Shown here: in pieces, positions 13,861 through 26,397 of the stretch | Position numbering within the stretch: the first letter of the stretch is position 1 | How the letters are laid out: each line of letters opens with the position of its first letter | Assembly: GCA_016748015.1 (NCBI GenBank) | Contig: JAAOMT010000029.1 | Coordinates: forward strand, 298,896-362,895 | Source: Geosiphon pyriformis | Lineage: Eukaryota > Glomeromycota > Glomeromycetes > Archaeosporales > Geosiphonaceae | Reading direction: 5' to 3' | Length of the DNA stretch: 64,000 bases | Position numbers and translations under genes: made by a program | Notes under the pieces: generated by a model | The model's input: the letters and a program-made list of their open reading frames with translations, nothing else | Databases searched by the model: none | Told to the model about the DNA's origin: nothing

Positions 13861-16800
13861 GCAATCTTAATTTTAATTGGTCTGAATAGTTTTTTGGATG
13901 TTTGTTTTAATAACATCTATAAACAAGCTAATTGGAATTAATAGAAGTTTAGAATTAAAGATATTGATAATGTCAAATAAGTACAGTTCAGAGAATGCAC
14001 TTCTAGTAAGTTGTTGGCAAAGTTTAGTATATTCAAAAAAATAAAATATTATAATAATTTAGATATAATATAGAAAGTGTTAAAAGAGACTATAGTGTAA
14101 TTTGCTAATATAGTGTTCTCTAAATATTGGTATAATAAGTATAATTATGTGAAAAACAAACTGTTATTAAAATTTTTTAAGTTGGAACTGCTTATAATCA
14201 AGATTGTAAAGAAGTAGTGTTTTGGTAATCTGTTGAAGTTTAAATGTTTAGTCAATGTTTGATTGTCAGTTAATAATATTGAGGCATCTAAAGTAGTCAA
14301 TATGGTTTAAGATTGTGTGAGATCAATAGATATTATTAGACATTTGTTACTAGTTAAGAAAAAATATTAACAGTTTAAATATTATGAGTTAAAGATATCT
14401 AAGAATATAACTATTAGAAAGGCAATTGAGTAATATATAAAAGATTTCTGCTCTGAAAAAAAAAATGATAAAGAGTATTTTAAAATAACTTTTTTACAAA
14501 GTTGTATTAGATTACTTAGTAATAAAAAATAAATTAATAGTAGAGTCTGAAAAGATAAAGCTCAAAATTAATAAAATTATAGAAAAGTAGATAAAAAAAT
14601 AATTAGTGTTTCAAAGGATATTTGAATTTTGGTTTTGCTAATATATGTTTTTGAATTATGTAGATAATAATGTCTTTTTTAATATAATAAATAAAATTAA
14701 TTTGAAAAAATTAGCTTTAGTAGTTAATAATTTGCCAAATAGCAAGACTGTTGGATTGTCTAAAATACCTAATAAACTTTGAAAACATTATAGTAATAAA
14801 GTGTTGAAATGCTTTTTGAGATTGCTTAATTTGTGTTTAACTTTGGATGTAGTTTTAGTTCCTTGGAAAAGAGCATAGGTTTCTATAATTTCCAAATCTT
14901 ATAAATAAAATAGTGTTTTAACAAATACTTGGCTTATTGTATTGATTAAGACAGCTAAGAAAATCTTGTCCAAGATCTTCTTTGATTGGATATTCTTAGC
15001 ATACAGTAAATTTGATGTTCTTTGTGATGCCAACTTTTCAGTATTAAAGAATATCTTAACTTAGTCTCTTATTTTTGCCATTGAATTTGTGGTTAAAGAT
15101 ACATTAGAGAAAAATAAAAAGCTTTAATTGGTTTTATAGAATATGTAAAAGGTCTATAATTTTGTAAGGTAATATTATCTAAGAGCTAGTTTGCAGCATA
15201 TTAAGATGTACAATCAGTTTATTAAATTTTTTGGCAACATACATAAAGATTAAATCAATAAAGTAATAACTAATTTTGGGCTTTTGAGTAGTTACAAAAT
15301 ACATAATGAGTTAAATCAGGATGAGGTTTTTTTTCTTCTTTTTTGAAGAATTTTTTATGATTTACTTTTATGTAAAGTTAAAAGGCATAAGCACTTATAT
15401 GAATACTGAATTAATACTAAGTTTGTAGTTAAAACTAGCAGAATTAAGGCTGTTGGTAAGAAAACTTCATTTTTTGCTGCTAATATATTCATTGATAACA
15501 CAATTTAGATTGAAAGTAGCCAAGTTTCTATGCAGTATATTTTAAATATTATATATAAGTTCTTTGATATTAATAATATTTTAATTAATAATAAGAAAAT
15601 AATGGCTATTTTTATTAATTAAAATGTTAAGATAGCTTTATTAATAATTAATAGTCTGCCGATTTTGATTGCTAAGAAAAGTAAATCACATAAATACTTG
15701 AGTATTTTTTTGTCAACTAAGAGTTTTTCTAAGTTTAGTTTGGCTTAAGCTCATGTAGATGTCAGGTTTTTTTTAATGTAGTATTGAAAAAAGTAATTAT
15801 AGATAAACAGTTTTCTTATTTGGTATTGGCTGTCTTACAATCCATAATTAACTATCAATTGCAATTTAGTTTTGTTTTGTTAGATGTGTGTTATAAGTAA
15901 AATGTAATGATTAAAAAAAGTCTTAAAGCCAAGACTGATTTATTACAAAACTTTTCCAATGAAGCTTTGTATTATTTATTTTTATATGATCTGTAACTTT
16001 TTAATCAAGTGCAGTTTGAAAAAAATTGGTTTTATTAATTGTCTTTTTTAATATACTAGATATTTTTGGACATTTGTTTAAACATAGATTTTTGGATTTA
16101 TAAATTTTGGAATGGTCTCCTTTAAATTCTTTGCAATTTTTTGTTAAGTTATATGTTAGTTCAATAAACAATTTTTTGGCCAAAGTGGTTAAAATTTTTT
16201 TAAATAATGATTTATTTTTAATAAACAATTTGTTCAGTGTTTTTTGTGATATTAATAGGATTCTAATGTTTGACATTTTGGGAAAAATTTTATATTATAG
16301 TTTTTTTTTTGAAATGTTTTGATATTGTTTTTGGTAACAGACTTTTGGACAAAAAAAAAAGTATTATAGACTAGAAACTATTTCAGAAGTGAAAAAAGTT
16401 GGATTTTAGGGGTCTTGTATTTTTTTGGTTTAAGCTGGCATCTGAGTTTTTAAATAGAATAAACTCTTTGGTTATTGGATTTGCTAATGCTCATAAGTTG
16501 TGTAAATTAGATGTTTTAATATCTAATAAGTTCTCTAATGTGCATAAAAGTTTGCTTGAAATTTGGTTTAGTTTTATTAAAGTTTATACAAACAGTTTGT
16601 TAAGATACACTGGTTCTGTTAAGATTACTAATAAGATAACTGCTTATTTTCCAGTTTTGGATGTAAATATCAGCATAAAAGTACATGGGCTTGTGTCTTT
16701 TATATTAACTGAATTATAAGCTATTGTGTTGGCATTAAAGTGTGTTTTATTTTCTTGTACTGTGGTTTTATATCTAAATAGCCAATCTGTAATTAATACA

Positions 16801-18141
16801 TGTTTATTTAAGATTTTGTTTGCTATATTTGACTTCTGCAATTAGTATTGGATTGAAAAAAAACATATTGCTAATCTAGTTAAGAATAAAAATTTTTCTG
16901 TTATGTAAGTAAAAGTTAAAGAATATTTAAGTATTCTTGGCAATTTTTAGGCTAATATAATAGCAGATAAGACCACTAATTCTTCTTTTTCATTGTCAAC
17001 TGAGATTTGTGAATGGTTTTTAATAGCTGATGAAATAGTTGTATCTGATAATGCTCATTATTTTGTTCATAATTTGTACAGGTTTATTTGTTATACTTAT
17101 TAAAAAACTGGTTCTGGTTTTAGTGTAATTCTGAGTATAATAATTAAAAAGATAAATTGAATAGCTACTGTGAGTCTGACATTCTGATTTGTATATGTTT
17201 TTTGAGTTTACTAATAGAAAATCTGCCAACCAACACATATATTTAATGAAAGCTGTACATAGACAGCTATTTGTAATGATTAAAAAAAAGTTGTATAACA
17301 AAGTATATCTTAGTATGCTGTATTTGCTGTGTGGTAAAATGGAGTTGTTTAATCACATTTTTACTTGTGCTAAAGATATTGGTATCTAAAAAAACATTTT
17401 GGCTAAAGCTTTTAAGAAATAAATGTTATTGACAAATGCTTTTTGTTTGTTTTTTTCTGCTATTTTCAGATGTTTTCTCTATGTTCTTTAAATATAAGTT
17501 TGTATACTGTAATTTGTAAAAAATTTGTGCTAAATAAATAATATGCTGAGGCTATTATGGTTTTTAATGGAAAGAAGAAGACTGTTTTTGTTTTTATTGA
17601 TTATATGAAACATTTAGTAAAGTTGGATTGCACTAAGATATGGCTTATAAAGTCTAAGCATAAGATAAATATAAAAAAAGCTGAGTTAGTCAAGGATAAT
17701 GGTTTGGTTTTAGATTTGTTTTATAGAGTAGTATCTATATTATTAAATAAGATGGTATTACAGGTAAACTTAGAGAGGAATAAAACAGTAACTTTTGATG
17801 TTTTGGAATTGAGTAATAAAAGCTGTAAAAGTTTTTCTAAGAAGATTCATTTAGGATATTAGAGTTAATAGTCTTTGAAGGTTTTTTTTAGATATGAATT
17901 TACCTGTGAAGTTCTTTGGTTATAAGACACAGAGATATAGTTTTATGGTATTGCAACTTATAATTGTGTACTATTTTTTCCAAACTAGTTAAATACAGTT
18001 ATTAGAATTTAGTAATGTTTTTTTACTTTTCTAGTAAGCTAACAAGATAACATTATTATTTAATTCTAGAAAAAGCTTTTCTTTTTTATTAGACTATTAC
18101 AAAATCTATTCTCAAACAATCAATTTTTTCTATATTGCTAT

Positions 18142-18924
18142 TATTACTTATAAAAAGGAAAACAGATATAGAAAATAGTAGACCAATAAGAGAATAGTAG
18201 CTAGCATGTAAGCAAATTGCTCAGCAATATGAGCATTGCTTAAGAAATTATAGCACATTGCTTGGGAATGTGAGCAATCTTGTAGAACATCAATTATGTA
18301 TATATAGCAATAGCATTAGAAGAAAAAAAAACAGACTTCTTAGTTTAGATTTGATTTAAGCAATCTTCTACATCACAAATATTAATAAATAATTATTTAA
18401 TATCTCAAATTTACTCCACACTATCAATACTTTATGTTAATAATAATTGATACTTAACTACACTGGAACAATAGCTCTTGATCACAGCTATTGATGGAGT
18501 ACTAACATTTATTGTCTTGGCTTATTTCTTTATTTTTCTTTTATTTTTTTTTCTTTTATTTTGCTTTGTTATTTTTTGTTATTGACTAATTGATTAAAGA
18601 GTAAAAGTGCTGAATTATTGATGTCACAGATAGCCTAGTAAAAGACCCAGAAATAAGGATATAAGATTTATAAATTAATGGATAGCTTACCAGAAAGGCA
18701 CAACTGCCAGAATAAACCAGCCACCACACTGAAAACAGAAATTGGGAAAACAACTTGAGAGATCAACCAAAACCAACCATAGTAAATCTCTGTCTATTAT
18801 ATAAAAGACTTGACCAAAATCTTCAGATTATGAAAACCTTTAGATATTAATACTATTCTATCAATTAAGCACCAAGTTACAGGTTTGTTATTTGCTTTAA
18901 GACTCCAAATAATCATCTGTAACA
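18142..18924 (+). repeat. 5' LTR of gypsy A
   Basis: 783 bp, beginning TATTACTTAT and ending ATCTGTAACA. By comparison with the other copies the ancestral ends were probably an inverted TGTTAC...GTAACA pair, with the 5' G now A. It contains ATTGCT...AGCAAT palindromic repeats (about 18215-18275), the TATA-like box at 18295, and a T-rich U5-side segment. Confidence 0.85.
18295..18307 (+). promoter_or_regulatory. TATA-like box in LTR of gypsy A
   Basis: TATGTATATATAG followed by CAATAGCATTAGAAG. The same block is found in the LTRs at 46497, 55134 (minus) and 13572 (minus). Likely the U3 core promoter, with the R region starting a few tens of bases downstream. Confidence 0.5.
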
Positions 18925-18926
18925 TT

Positions 18927-18944
18927 TGGTGCTCCTTGTAAGAT
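18927..18944 (+). other. Primer binding site of gypsy A
   Basis: TGGTGCTCCTTGTAAGAT lies 2 bp after the LTR end. The initial TGG complements a tRNA 3' CCA, and element B has a near-identical segment at the same place (47105). The tRNA species could not be identified by eye. Confidence 0.55.
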
Positions 18945-18984
18945 ATAATTCTACAGAAAACCAATACCAATGACAATTATCCAA

Positions 18985-20990
18985 AAGTGGCAGAATCAGA
19001 AATAATAGGGACAAACCATTTAGGATTTGCTAAATCTTTATTTTAACAATACAGCCAACAATTGGGCTTAACCAACAACTATTATCCAGCAGAATCAGTC
19101 TTTAACTTTTATGTTAACAAGAGAATCACAGATTTTCTAGGAAAACCAGTTGATATTAAATCAGCAAGAGAAAATTTCTATACAGAATTAATCCAACACA
19201 CCAGCTTATAATAAAATTACAGTTTCACACTAATTATTAAAGAAATTAATCAAGAAATTGAAAGATACACTCAACAACAATTCCTCATTACCTATGCAGA
19301 TAAAAGTAAAGGAAAGTTACAAACTCCAGCAGTAACTCCAAAAGGAATACAACTATTAACATGAAAGAAACAAAGAATCAAATCTCCACTATATCTATCA
19401 TATCATCATACACCCAAAAGTACTATCAATATCACATTAACAGGTGTATTTACATCAAATGTGACATCAACATTTGGACAACTTCCATTTCAAAGTAAAC
19501 AAAAAAAAGCAGAATTATTAGAAACCTATAGCGATTACTTCGAAGAATTTAAATTGTGATCACCAACACCATCAGAATTTTAATCACCACTACCTCCACC
19601 AGATTTCGAAACTGCAAGTTCTTAGGAAATAATGGCATCAAAAGAAGAGAAAAAAGAGGATCAAAAATTTAATTATCAAAATCTGATCACAAAAAATCCA
19701 GAAGTTGAAACTCCAAATATTCAAATCCAGCAAATTCCAAATAATCCAAACTCCGAATTAATTAATCAGCAAAACTTACCTCCAGAAATTGTCATCAATC
19801 AGCAACCAATTAATCTGATTGCTAAACAACTTCAACAGCTGCCAATACTACCTCAACAATTACTCTTTCAATCACCACAACAACCAAACTTGAATCCAAT
19901 GGCCTACACTCCAATAGCAAAACTTGAAAAGTTTACAGGCAAAGAAGACAATGCCCAAATGTGGCTGAACAATGTGGAAAAAGCCATCGCAGCCAATAGA
20001 TGGAATGACACCAGAGCCATGTAAGCCATTTCATATTTCTTCTAGGATACCGCCAACTCATGATATCAAAGCTTGATTAACAAACTTCAAGATTTCAATG
20101 CATTCAAGCTTGCAATCCTATAATATTTCAGCAATAATAATAACAATAACTGATTAGCCAATACTTTCACCACTATCAAGCAAGGAGAAAATGAAGCAGT
20201 CACTACCTACTTAGAATGCTTTTATAGAAATCTGCACCAAATTCAGGCAATTCAAGCCAATTATTTCACAGCACTACAAATTCTAAATTAATTCATTAGA
20301 GGCCTGTGCAGTAACATTTTTTAACACATATGTCCATTACATCCAGCAGACTTTTAAGCTATAGTTACAAACACCAGAGATTTTGAAGCAGCTGAACTCG
20401 AAGCTAACCATGTCCAAGCTGTAAATCTAGTAATAAATGAATCATCTGACTTGGATTTCAAATTGAAGCAATTCAGTAAATCAATCAATTAATCAAAAAT
20501 TAGAAAAATACTTAACTAATAACAATTAGGCAATTTATCAATTTTCTCAATAATACAATAATCAAGAAAACTCTAATCACATCCAAAATCAACTGCATCT
20601 AGCATCATCGACCAATCAACAGTAACAACAGAAAACACATAATTGCCACTATTGTGGGAAACAAGAACACTTACAAATTGACTGTCATGATCACTTAAAT
20701 AACTAACAATTGAGAAATCAGTATTGAAACCCTGATTGCTGGGTTCAAACTCTGAATTACTAACCAAACTCAGAACCATATCATCAGAATTACTTATCAA
20801 TAACACAGCAACCAATATATCAACTGCCAATATATCAGACTTTGACATCTGTAATATATTAACTGCAGCCACAAGTAATATATTAGTCTTCACAAATTCA
20901 AATACCATTATAAAACTTATCTTAAAATGGAATCCAAAGACCAAAAATAACACAACAAAGCTAGAAATTGGCAATAATAGTTCATCAACC
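18985..20990 (+). pseudogene. Gag region of gypsy A, decayed
   Basis: Leader/Gag coding region colinear with 47164-48960. It starts with VAESEIIGTNHLGFAKSLF close behind the primer binding site and continues through FTLIIKEINQEIERY and a Pro/Gln-rich linker (open frame 19632-20024). The retrotransposon-Gag core follows: LEKFTGKEDNAQMWLNNVEK, then YQSL, ANTFTTIKQGENEAVTTYLE, and LHPADF. The nucleocapsid CCHC knuckle CHYCGKQEHLQIDC near 20642-20690 keeps all four ligands. Breaks are TAG/TAA at Gln and TGA at Trp. The core is the capsid-forming, RNA-packaging part of Gag by family; this copy is inactive. Confidence 0.75.
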
Positions 20991-21036
20991 AATTTCCAGT
21001 TCTTCAGCTTAACCATTAAGATTTTGACAGTGGAAT

Positions 21037-23744
21037 TTGGGCACTGGATACATCCAAAACCCGAATTTTCAACACTATTTAAACCTTTTAGTAACTCCAG
21101 AAAATGTCTTATCTAATAACTTGGAAACCAACCAAATACAACCACTCATCAGCAACATACTTTCAGCTACCATTACCAATAATGAATCACTAGCAGCAAT
21201 TTTTTCATTCGAACTTAAAGAACTATTATCTATACTGTTGTTCAATAAAACCATGCTCGAAGAAAAACCAATCACCACCATGTATACAGATGTTAAAGTT
21301 AATGGCGACCTCATCAAATTAATATTAGATAGCAGATTAACAGGCAGTATTATTATATGACAACTCATGAACCAATTAGGTTGCTGAGTTGATTGCATTG
21401 TCAGCACCAGAATTATAACAGCTGATGGAGTGACTAAAACTCTAATTGGTGAGATTGATAACTTTTCCATAGAAGTTAACAGCATCATAGTACCAATCAA
21501 GATATTAGTTATGGAAGCCACTCAGTACTAAGCACTTATTAGTAATGACTGGTTGTCCAAAACCAATGCGATGCTTGATTGGAACATGCAGAAGCTCTAA
21601 TTTAGCCAGAATGGTTAACACACACATGTACCAGCCATGTGTGGCCACTTTAAGCCTATTACCATGCCATCAGCACCCCTTATTGAGTTTGACAATGAAG
21701 AAAAAAAACCTACTTGGAAAGCATACCAAATTTTTTGGGCTAATGATGATTACAACAAGTTACTACCAATTCTAAACTGAAAAGAAAAACCCAAAGAAAA
21801 AAAGAAAAAAAGACATACCTAAAGAAACTGATGACAACATAGAAACTAGTGGTTAAGGAAGTTCATATTTCACAGATACCAGGTCAGAACCACCTTATAT
21901 TCCTCTTAAATACAAAGACTGTAAGAAAAAACTGTCTTTTATGGAGCTTGGGTTGTGTTAGATAAAGATTACTGAATGAAAATCCATTATTACTGCAACC
22001 CATACCACCAAAAATGCTATGGTTACCCTAAAAGACAAGGCAAATAGAACAATGAATTATGTTTTGCTTGTGGCAAACAACTACTGGACAAAAGAATGTG
22101 GAATAACATTCCTGGACGAGAAAGAACATGTGATGCTTTGTGCCAGTACATGATTCTTATAAGCAACTGAATCAGTCATGAAACTCTTATTACTGCAGTT
22201 TAGCACCAAGAAATAACTTGCTTGGACAGTTATTCACATGACAAAAACCAAATCTGGAAAATAATAAATGCCAAAGTTGAAGGAACCACATCCAGCAAAA
22301 TCTTGGAAATTAAAAATAATCCTCCAAAACCAGTCAATGTCATTCTAATTCCAAATTCCAATGTTTTTTTTGACATAGAGACAGGCCCATAAGAGTTTCA
22401 TGAGCACTATCAAAATTTGGCACCAACAAAAAAAGAGCAGGAACAGCATTTGGAAGAAATAAACACCTGATTATGTGATTATTGTTTGATCCCATGTGAC
22501 TTTTAATATTGTAATGAGTGTGACCTCATTTACAATCCACCATCACACATAATCTACACAATTCTAAAAGAGGAAAAACCAATCAGCAGCTGTACATCAG
22601 AATCGGAATTAACTTTCAATCCCAATTCAAACTTTGACAATGACAATAACAATAATAAAAACAATGGTTTCAGCTCTGCTCAATATGACAACAAAAATAA
22701 CAACAATTCAGACTCTGATTCAAACTCTGAAACATACATTGTGCTTTTTGATCTCTCTAAGGAGCAGAAACTCAGATGGTTTAGTAATAATAGTGAAGGT
22801 ATTATGCCAGAATATGTGCATAATACTGATGCCAGGTTTGATCTAAGATATCCAAGAAAGAACACCATTAAATTGGAACCACATTCATGCATATGCATTG
22901 ATCTCAAAGTAGCATTAGAAATCTCAGCAACAACAATAGTTCAATTAGCATTTAGAAATAGCTTAGTAAAAAAAGAAATCAATATTAGAAGAGGAATAAT
23001 TGACACAGAATATGTAAGAAATATTATTGCAATACTACAAAATGATTCAAAAAAGACCTATATCATAAAGCCAAACAAAAAAATAACACAGGCAATATTT
23101 CTGTTTCTGGTTAAAATAGCTCAATTAGTATTAGTAAGAAACAAAGAAGAATTAGAAATTACAGTTAGAGGAATACAGGGTTTTAGATCTACAGATAGAA
23201 TAGATATACCAGTTAATATGGCAGAGGAAGAAATTGTTAACAAAGAAAAAATTATCTCCACCTGTCAATTAATTTCTATTCTATTATATAATTAGTACAT
23301 AGTAGTCATAGAAAAAAAAATAAAGGATCAGATTCAGATTTTTGAGACAAAAGCAACACTTTGTGAATCAAGAAAGATTGGATTAGTCAATTTATACATA
23401 TCAGCCAAGAATCACAGGCACATTAAAATTCCTATTTACAACAACATGGGAGATACTATTGAAATACCAGAAAGAACCACTATTGGATACTTAATTACTG
23501 AAATTGAGAACCAACTGCCAAACACCATTTTAAACTTTCTACAACTGTGTAGATATGTAGATATTACATCCCAAACAATATATAGCTGAGAAGAATGTTA
23601 TCTGCTCTAACCAGAACAATTGAAACAGATGAACTTGGGAAATCTAAACCCATTATAATGTATGCAGCTTAAGATATTACTCAATAACTTCAATGATATC
23701 TTTGCCAATGAAAACAAATTTGGCAGAACTGACATTATTTAAGC
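21037..23744 (+). pseudogene. Pol of gypsy A: protease, Cys-rich modules, dUTPase (truncated)
   Basis: A retropepsin-like protease lies at about 21180-21600. The catalytic DSG reads DSR (LILDSRLTGSII), so the loop Gly is lost. A Cys-rich module (about 21905-22200) follows, then a zinc-ribbon-like CDYCLI...YCNEC at about 22474-22535 with all four Cys kept. An Asn/Ser-rich spacer leads to the dUTPase domain (22804-23200) and a beta-rich linker (to about 23600). The sequence stops at NENKFGRTDII before RT. Several nonsense changes occur outside the dUTPase. Confidence 0.78.
22741..23295 (+). CDS. dUTPase domain of gypsy A Pol (surviving open segment)
   Basis: A 184-codon open stretch within the broken Pol, not an independent gene. 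The five trimeric-dUTPase motifs can be followed in order: 1 DARFDLRYP, 2 FRNSLVKK (family RSGLA), 3 GIIDTEYVRNI (family GVIDxxYxGE), 4 NKKITQAIF (family GDRIAQL), 5 RGIQGFRSTDR (family RGxxGFGSTG). dUTPases hydrolyse dUTP to dUMP and pyrophosphate and so limit uracil incorporation into new DNA, here presumably element cDNA. The RSG-to-RNS and GFG-to-GFR changes and the substituted motif 4 suggest this copy is catalytically poor. Homologous segments sit at 51163-51560, 59377-59779 (minus) and about 44750-45135 (minus). No independent start codon context is evident. Confidence 0.7.
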   Translation: MLFDLSKEQKLRWFSNNSEGIMPEYVHNTDARFDLRYPRKNTIKLEPHSCICIDLKVALEISATTIVQLAFRNSLVKKEINIRRGIIDTEYVRNIIAILQNDSKKTYIIKPNKKITQAIFLFLVKIAQLVLVRNKEELEITVRGIQGFRSTDRIDIPVNMAEEEIVNKEKIISTCQLISILLYN

Positions 23745-26340
23745 TTTTGTAGATAATAAGAATTATATAATAAAGAGTGTATTAGAAAGATCTTTTAGAA
23801 AAGTTATGCTAAATTATTTGGTTAACAATAATAAATTGGTTTTAAAGCCTGATGTAGTTAAGTATAGAGTTGATTTAATAATAAAAAATTGGGCCAAAAA
23901 ACACACAGTTAAATCTAATGTTTTTTTTATTGGCAAAGACAATTTGTACTTCTTAGTTATATTGCTAATAATGTATTTTCTGGTATAATGTTTTATATTA
24001 ACTATGATAAATTTTTACTGGTGATTAATGATTTTTTTGATGACAAAGCTACTGAATTGTTTGGTATTTCTAATAAGTTATAGAAGTATTGTAATAAGTT
24101 TGTTTTAAAATGTCTTTTGTGTTTATTTAATTTATGTTTGATAACTAAATTGGTTTCTAATGCCTAAAAAAAGACTTGGATGTCTATAATTTTAAAGTTT
24201 TATAAATGAAAAAGAGTTCTAATAAATACTAAGTCTATTGTTCTTATTGAAACAGTAAAAAAGATTTTTTCAAAAATTTTGTTTAATCATATCTTTAAAA
24301 CTTGCAGCAAGTATAATGTTTTGCATAAAGACAATTTTTCGGTTTTAAAGACTACTTTGACTTAATTTTTTATCTTTGTTATTGAATTTATGATTAAAAA
24401 CACTTTGAAAAAAGACAAAAAAATTTGGTTGGTGTTATAAAACATGTATAAAGCATATAATTTAATAGCCTAATTACATTTAAAAAATAATTTAATACAA
24501 ATCAAAATATGTAATAAGTTTATTAAATTCTTTAACTATATTTACAATAATCATATAAATAAAATTATAATAGACTTTGATCTGTTTAAAGATTACAAAA
24601 TTTATAACAAGTTAAATCAAAGCAAAGTTTTTTCATCTTTTTTTGAAGGATCTTTTATGATTTCTTTTTATATAAAATAAAAAAACAGAAATTTTTGTTT
24701 AACTATTATGTTAATTTTAAGTTTGTTGTTAAAACTGGCAAGATCAAATTAAATACTGGTCTGACCACTTATCTGGTTGCTAGTGCTTTTATAAATAATA
24801 TAATTTGGATTAATAATTGTTATACAACAATGCAAAATATATTAAACATTGCTAATGAATTCTTTAATATTATGGATATCTTAATAAATACAAATAAGAC
24901 AGTAGTTATTTCAATTAACTTAAAAGCCAATAATATTTTTTTAAACCTAAGTAATTTACTTATTTTGAGTGCTAAAATAAGTAAAACTTATTAATACTTG
25001 AGAATTTTTTTGTTAATTAAAGGTTTTTCTGGCCTTAATTTAAAGAAAGCCAATTTAGATGTAAAATTTTTTTTATTTATGGTTCTGTGCAAAGTTATTT
25101 TAAATAAACAATTTTTCTATTTGGTCTTGATTATTTTATAGTATATTGTTGAATATAGAATCTAGTTTTGCTTTATTAATAAAAGTATATATAAAAAATA
25201 AAACTGTTTAATTAGAAAAAGATTAAAGTTTAAGACCAGTTTGCTTAAAAACTTTCCTAATAAAGTGGTGTATTATTTGTCTTTATATAATTTAAAGCTT
25301 TTTGATCAGATACAAATAGAAAAAAAGATGACAGCAATAATGAATTTTGTTAATAGTAAAAATGTTTTTGGCCAGTTTTTCAGACATAAATTGCTAAATT
25401 TGCAGGTTTTAAGTTGAGTTCTTTATAATCTTCTTCAGTTTTTTGTTAAATTAAAGATTAATTTAATGAACAATTTTTTGGCTGGCATTATCAGAATATT
25501 TTTAAACAAAATTTGTTTTTGGCCAATAACTTATCCAGTGTTTTTTGTCTTAAGAATAACACTTCTGTTATGAATATTCTAAATAATATAGAATATTTTT
25601 AGGTTTGTAAGTTTTTGAAATGTTTTAATATTATTTTTGCAAACCAGTTTTTGAATAGTTATGAAAAATATTTTGTTTAAAAAAATTTTTGTTAATAAAA
25701 ATATTTAGATCTTAAAAATCTAACTTCCTTATAATTTATGCAAATTTTGAAGTTTATTAAGAATAATAATCTGGTCTAAAACCTTTTTTTTGTTTTTGAA
25801 AATTCTCTCAAAACAAGTATAACTAATATATATAACTTTGGTATTATTTGTTCCAGATTAAAAAATGTAAAATTTTGGTTTACATTAATAACTCTGTTAA
25901 AAACTTTAGTTCTTTTAATGTTGTTAATAATATAACTGCTTATTTTTCTAATCTGGGTCTGTTAATAAGAATAAAAGTGTAAAAACTATTATTTTTAATC
26001 CTAATTGAAATACAAATTATTGTTTTGGCTCTCAAATGTGTACTGGCTTCCTCCAAAATTACAATTTTTTTCAATAGTCAAACATTTTTGAATACATATT
26101 AAACTGAGTTAAAGTTGGTGGCTTCTGATTTTTACAACAGGTGCTGAGTTGAGCACTGCCAAGTCAGCAATTTGGTCAAAAATAAGAGTATTTTGGTAAT
26201 GTAAGCTAAAGTAAAGGATCATTTTGGTGTGTTGAATAATAAGTTTGTTGATAGGTTGGCAGATTGGGTTACATCTTCAGGACTTGCTCTTCTAGTTAAT
26301 ATTAAAGAAAAAGTTTTGATGGCTGATAATAAGGTGGTCT
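23745..26340 (+). mobile_element. LINE fragment (copy 3), truncated at both ends
   Basis: ORF2 sequence begins abruptly inside gypsy A with AFVDNKNYIIKSVLERSF, matching the start of the RT section of the young LINE (near 39560 there). It continues through RT (24000-24800), including FINNIIWI at the FVDD palm motif with both Asp codons now Asn. The post-RT region follows (24950-25900), then the RNase H part up to about 26300. Similarity is lost near 26340, before the CCHC finger, at the junction with non-repetitive DNA. 5' truncation is usual for LINE insertions. The missing 3' end is not, and points to a later deletion or breakpoint. Many nonsense transitions. Confidence 0.78.
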
Positions 26341-26397
26341 AGCAATACTTGCTGCTTTATAAGAACCTAATGATCAACATATATCCGACAAAAAAAG

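Larger units (their letters stand above)
12299..17862 (+). pseudogene. LINE ORF2 of copy 2, interrupted and decayed
   Basis: The APE-type endonuclease occupies 12310-12975. Its motifs are TETK (about 12415), the GLY block, KDFN at the GDFN position (12741) and FNTDHKAV (about 12955). After the LTR insertion the frame continues at 13861. RT sequence spans roughly 14500-15700, the post-RT region about 15730-16640, and RNase H about 16640-16990 (LNSQ where LDSQ is expected). The C-terminal finger region is 17189-17389 (LYLLCGKMELFNHIFTC) and the tail is 17557-17862. Stops at Gln, Arg and Trp positions are scattered throughout. Not functional. Confidence 0.75.
10291..18141 (+). mobile_element. 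Second-subfamily LINE (copy 2), split by a solo LTR
   Basis: A LINE with the same overall plan as the others but with a clearly different ORF1 N-terminus and 3' UTR. 5' UTR-like T-rich sequence starts near 10290, ORF1 runs to 12298 and ORF2 to about 17862. It is interrupted at 12976-13860 by a minus-oriented LTR. Coding sequence resumes in register after the LTR (TDHKAV before, the continuation after 13861), which shows the LTR came later. 17863-18141 is the 3' UTR, which does not resemble that of copy 1, up to the left edge of gypsy A. It is less AT-drifted than copy 1, but every domain still carries stops. Confidence 0.8.
18142..23744 (+). mobile_element. Ty3/gypsy element A (family 1), 3'-truncated
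   Basis: An LTR retrotransposon on the + strand in the order 5' LTR (18142-18924), primer binding site (18927 on), leader/Gag, protease, Cys-rich modules and dUTPase. It is cut in the linker before RT at about 23744, where LINE sequence begins. Colinear with element B (46241-54514), which shows what is missing: RT, RNase H, integrase and the 3' LTR. Stops are mostly TAA/TAG at Gln and TGA/TAG at Trp positions. No 3' LTR was found downstream, so the locus was truncated or rearranged after the LINE insertion. Confidence 0.88.

Noticed and set aside
20573-21016. 147-codon minus-strand open frame within gypsy A
   Set aside because: It is opposite the Gag-protease region, whose + strand matches elements B and B'. 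A shadow frame without family features.
21075-21521. 148-codon minus-strand open frame opposite the protease
   Set aside because: Antisense to a recognisable protease; composition typical of a shadow.
22741-23295. Stand-alone cellular or giant-virus dUTPase gene
   Set aside because: It is flanked in frame by the Cys-rich and pre-RT parts of Pol, and the same arrangement recurs in three other copies.
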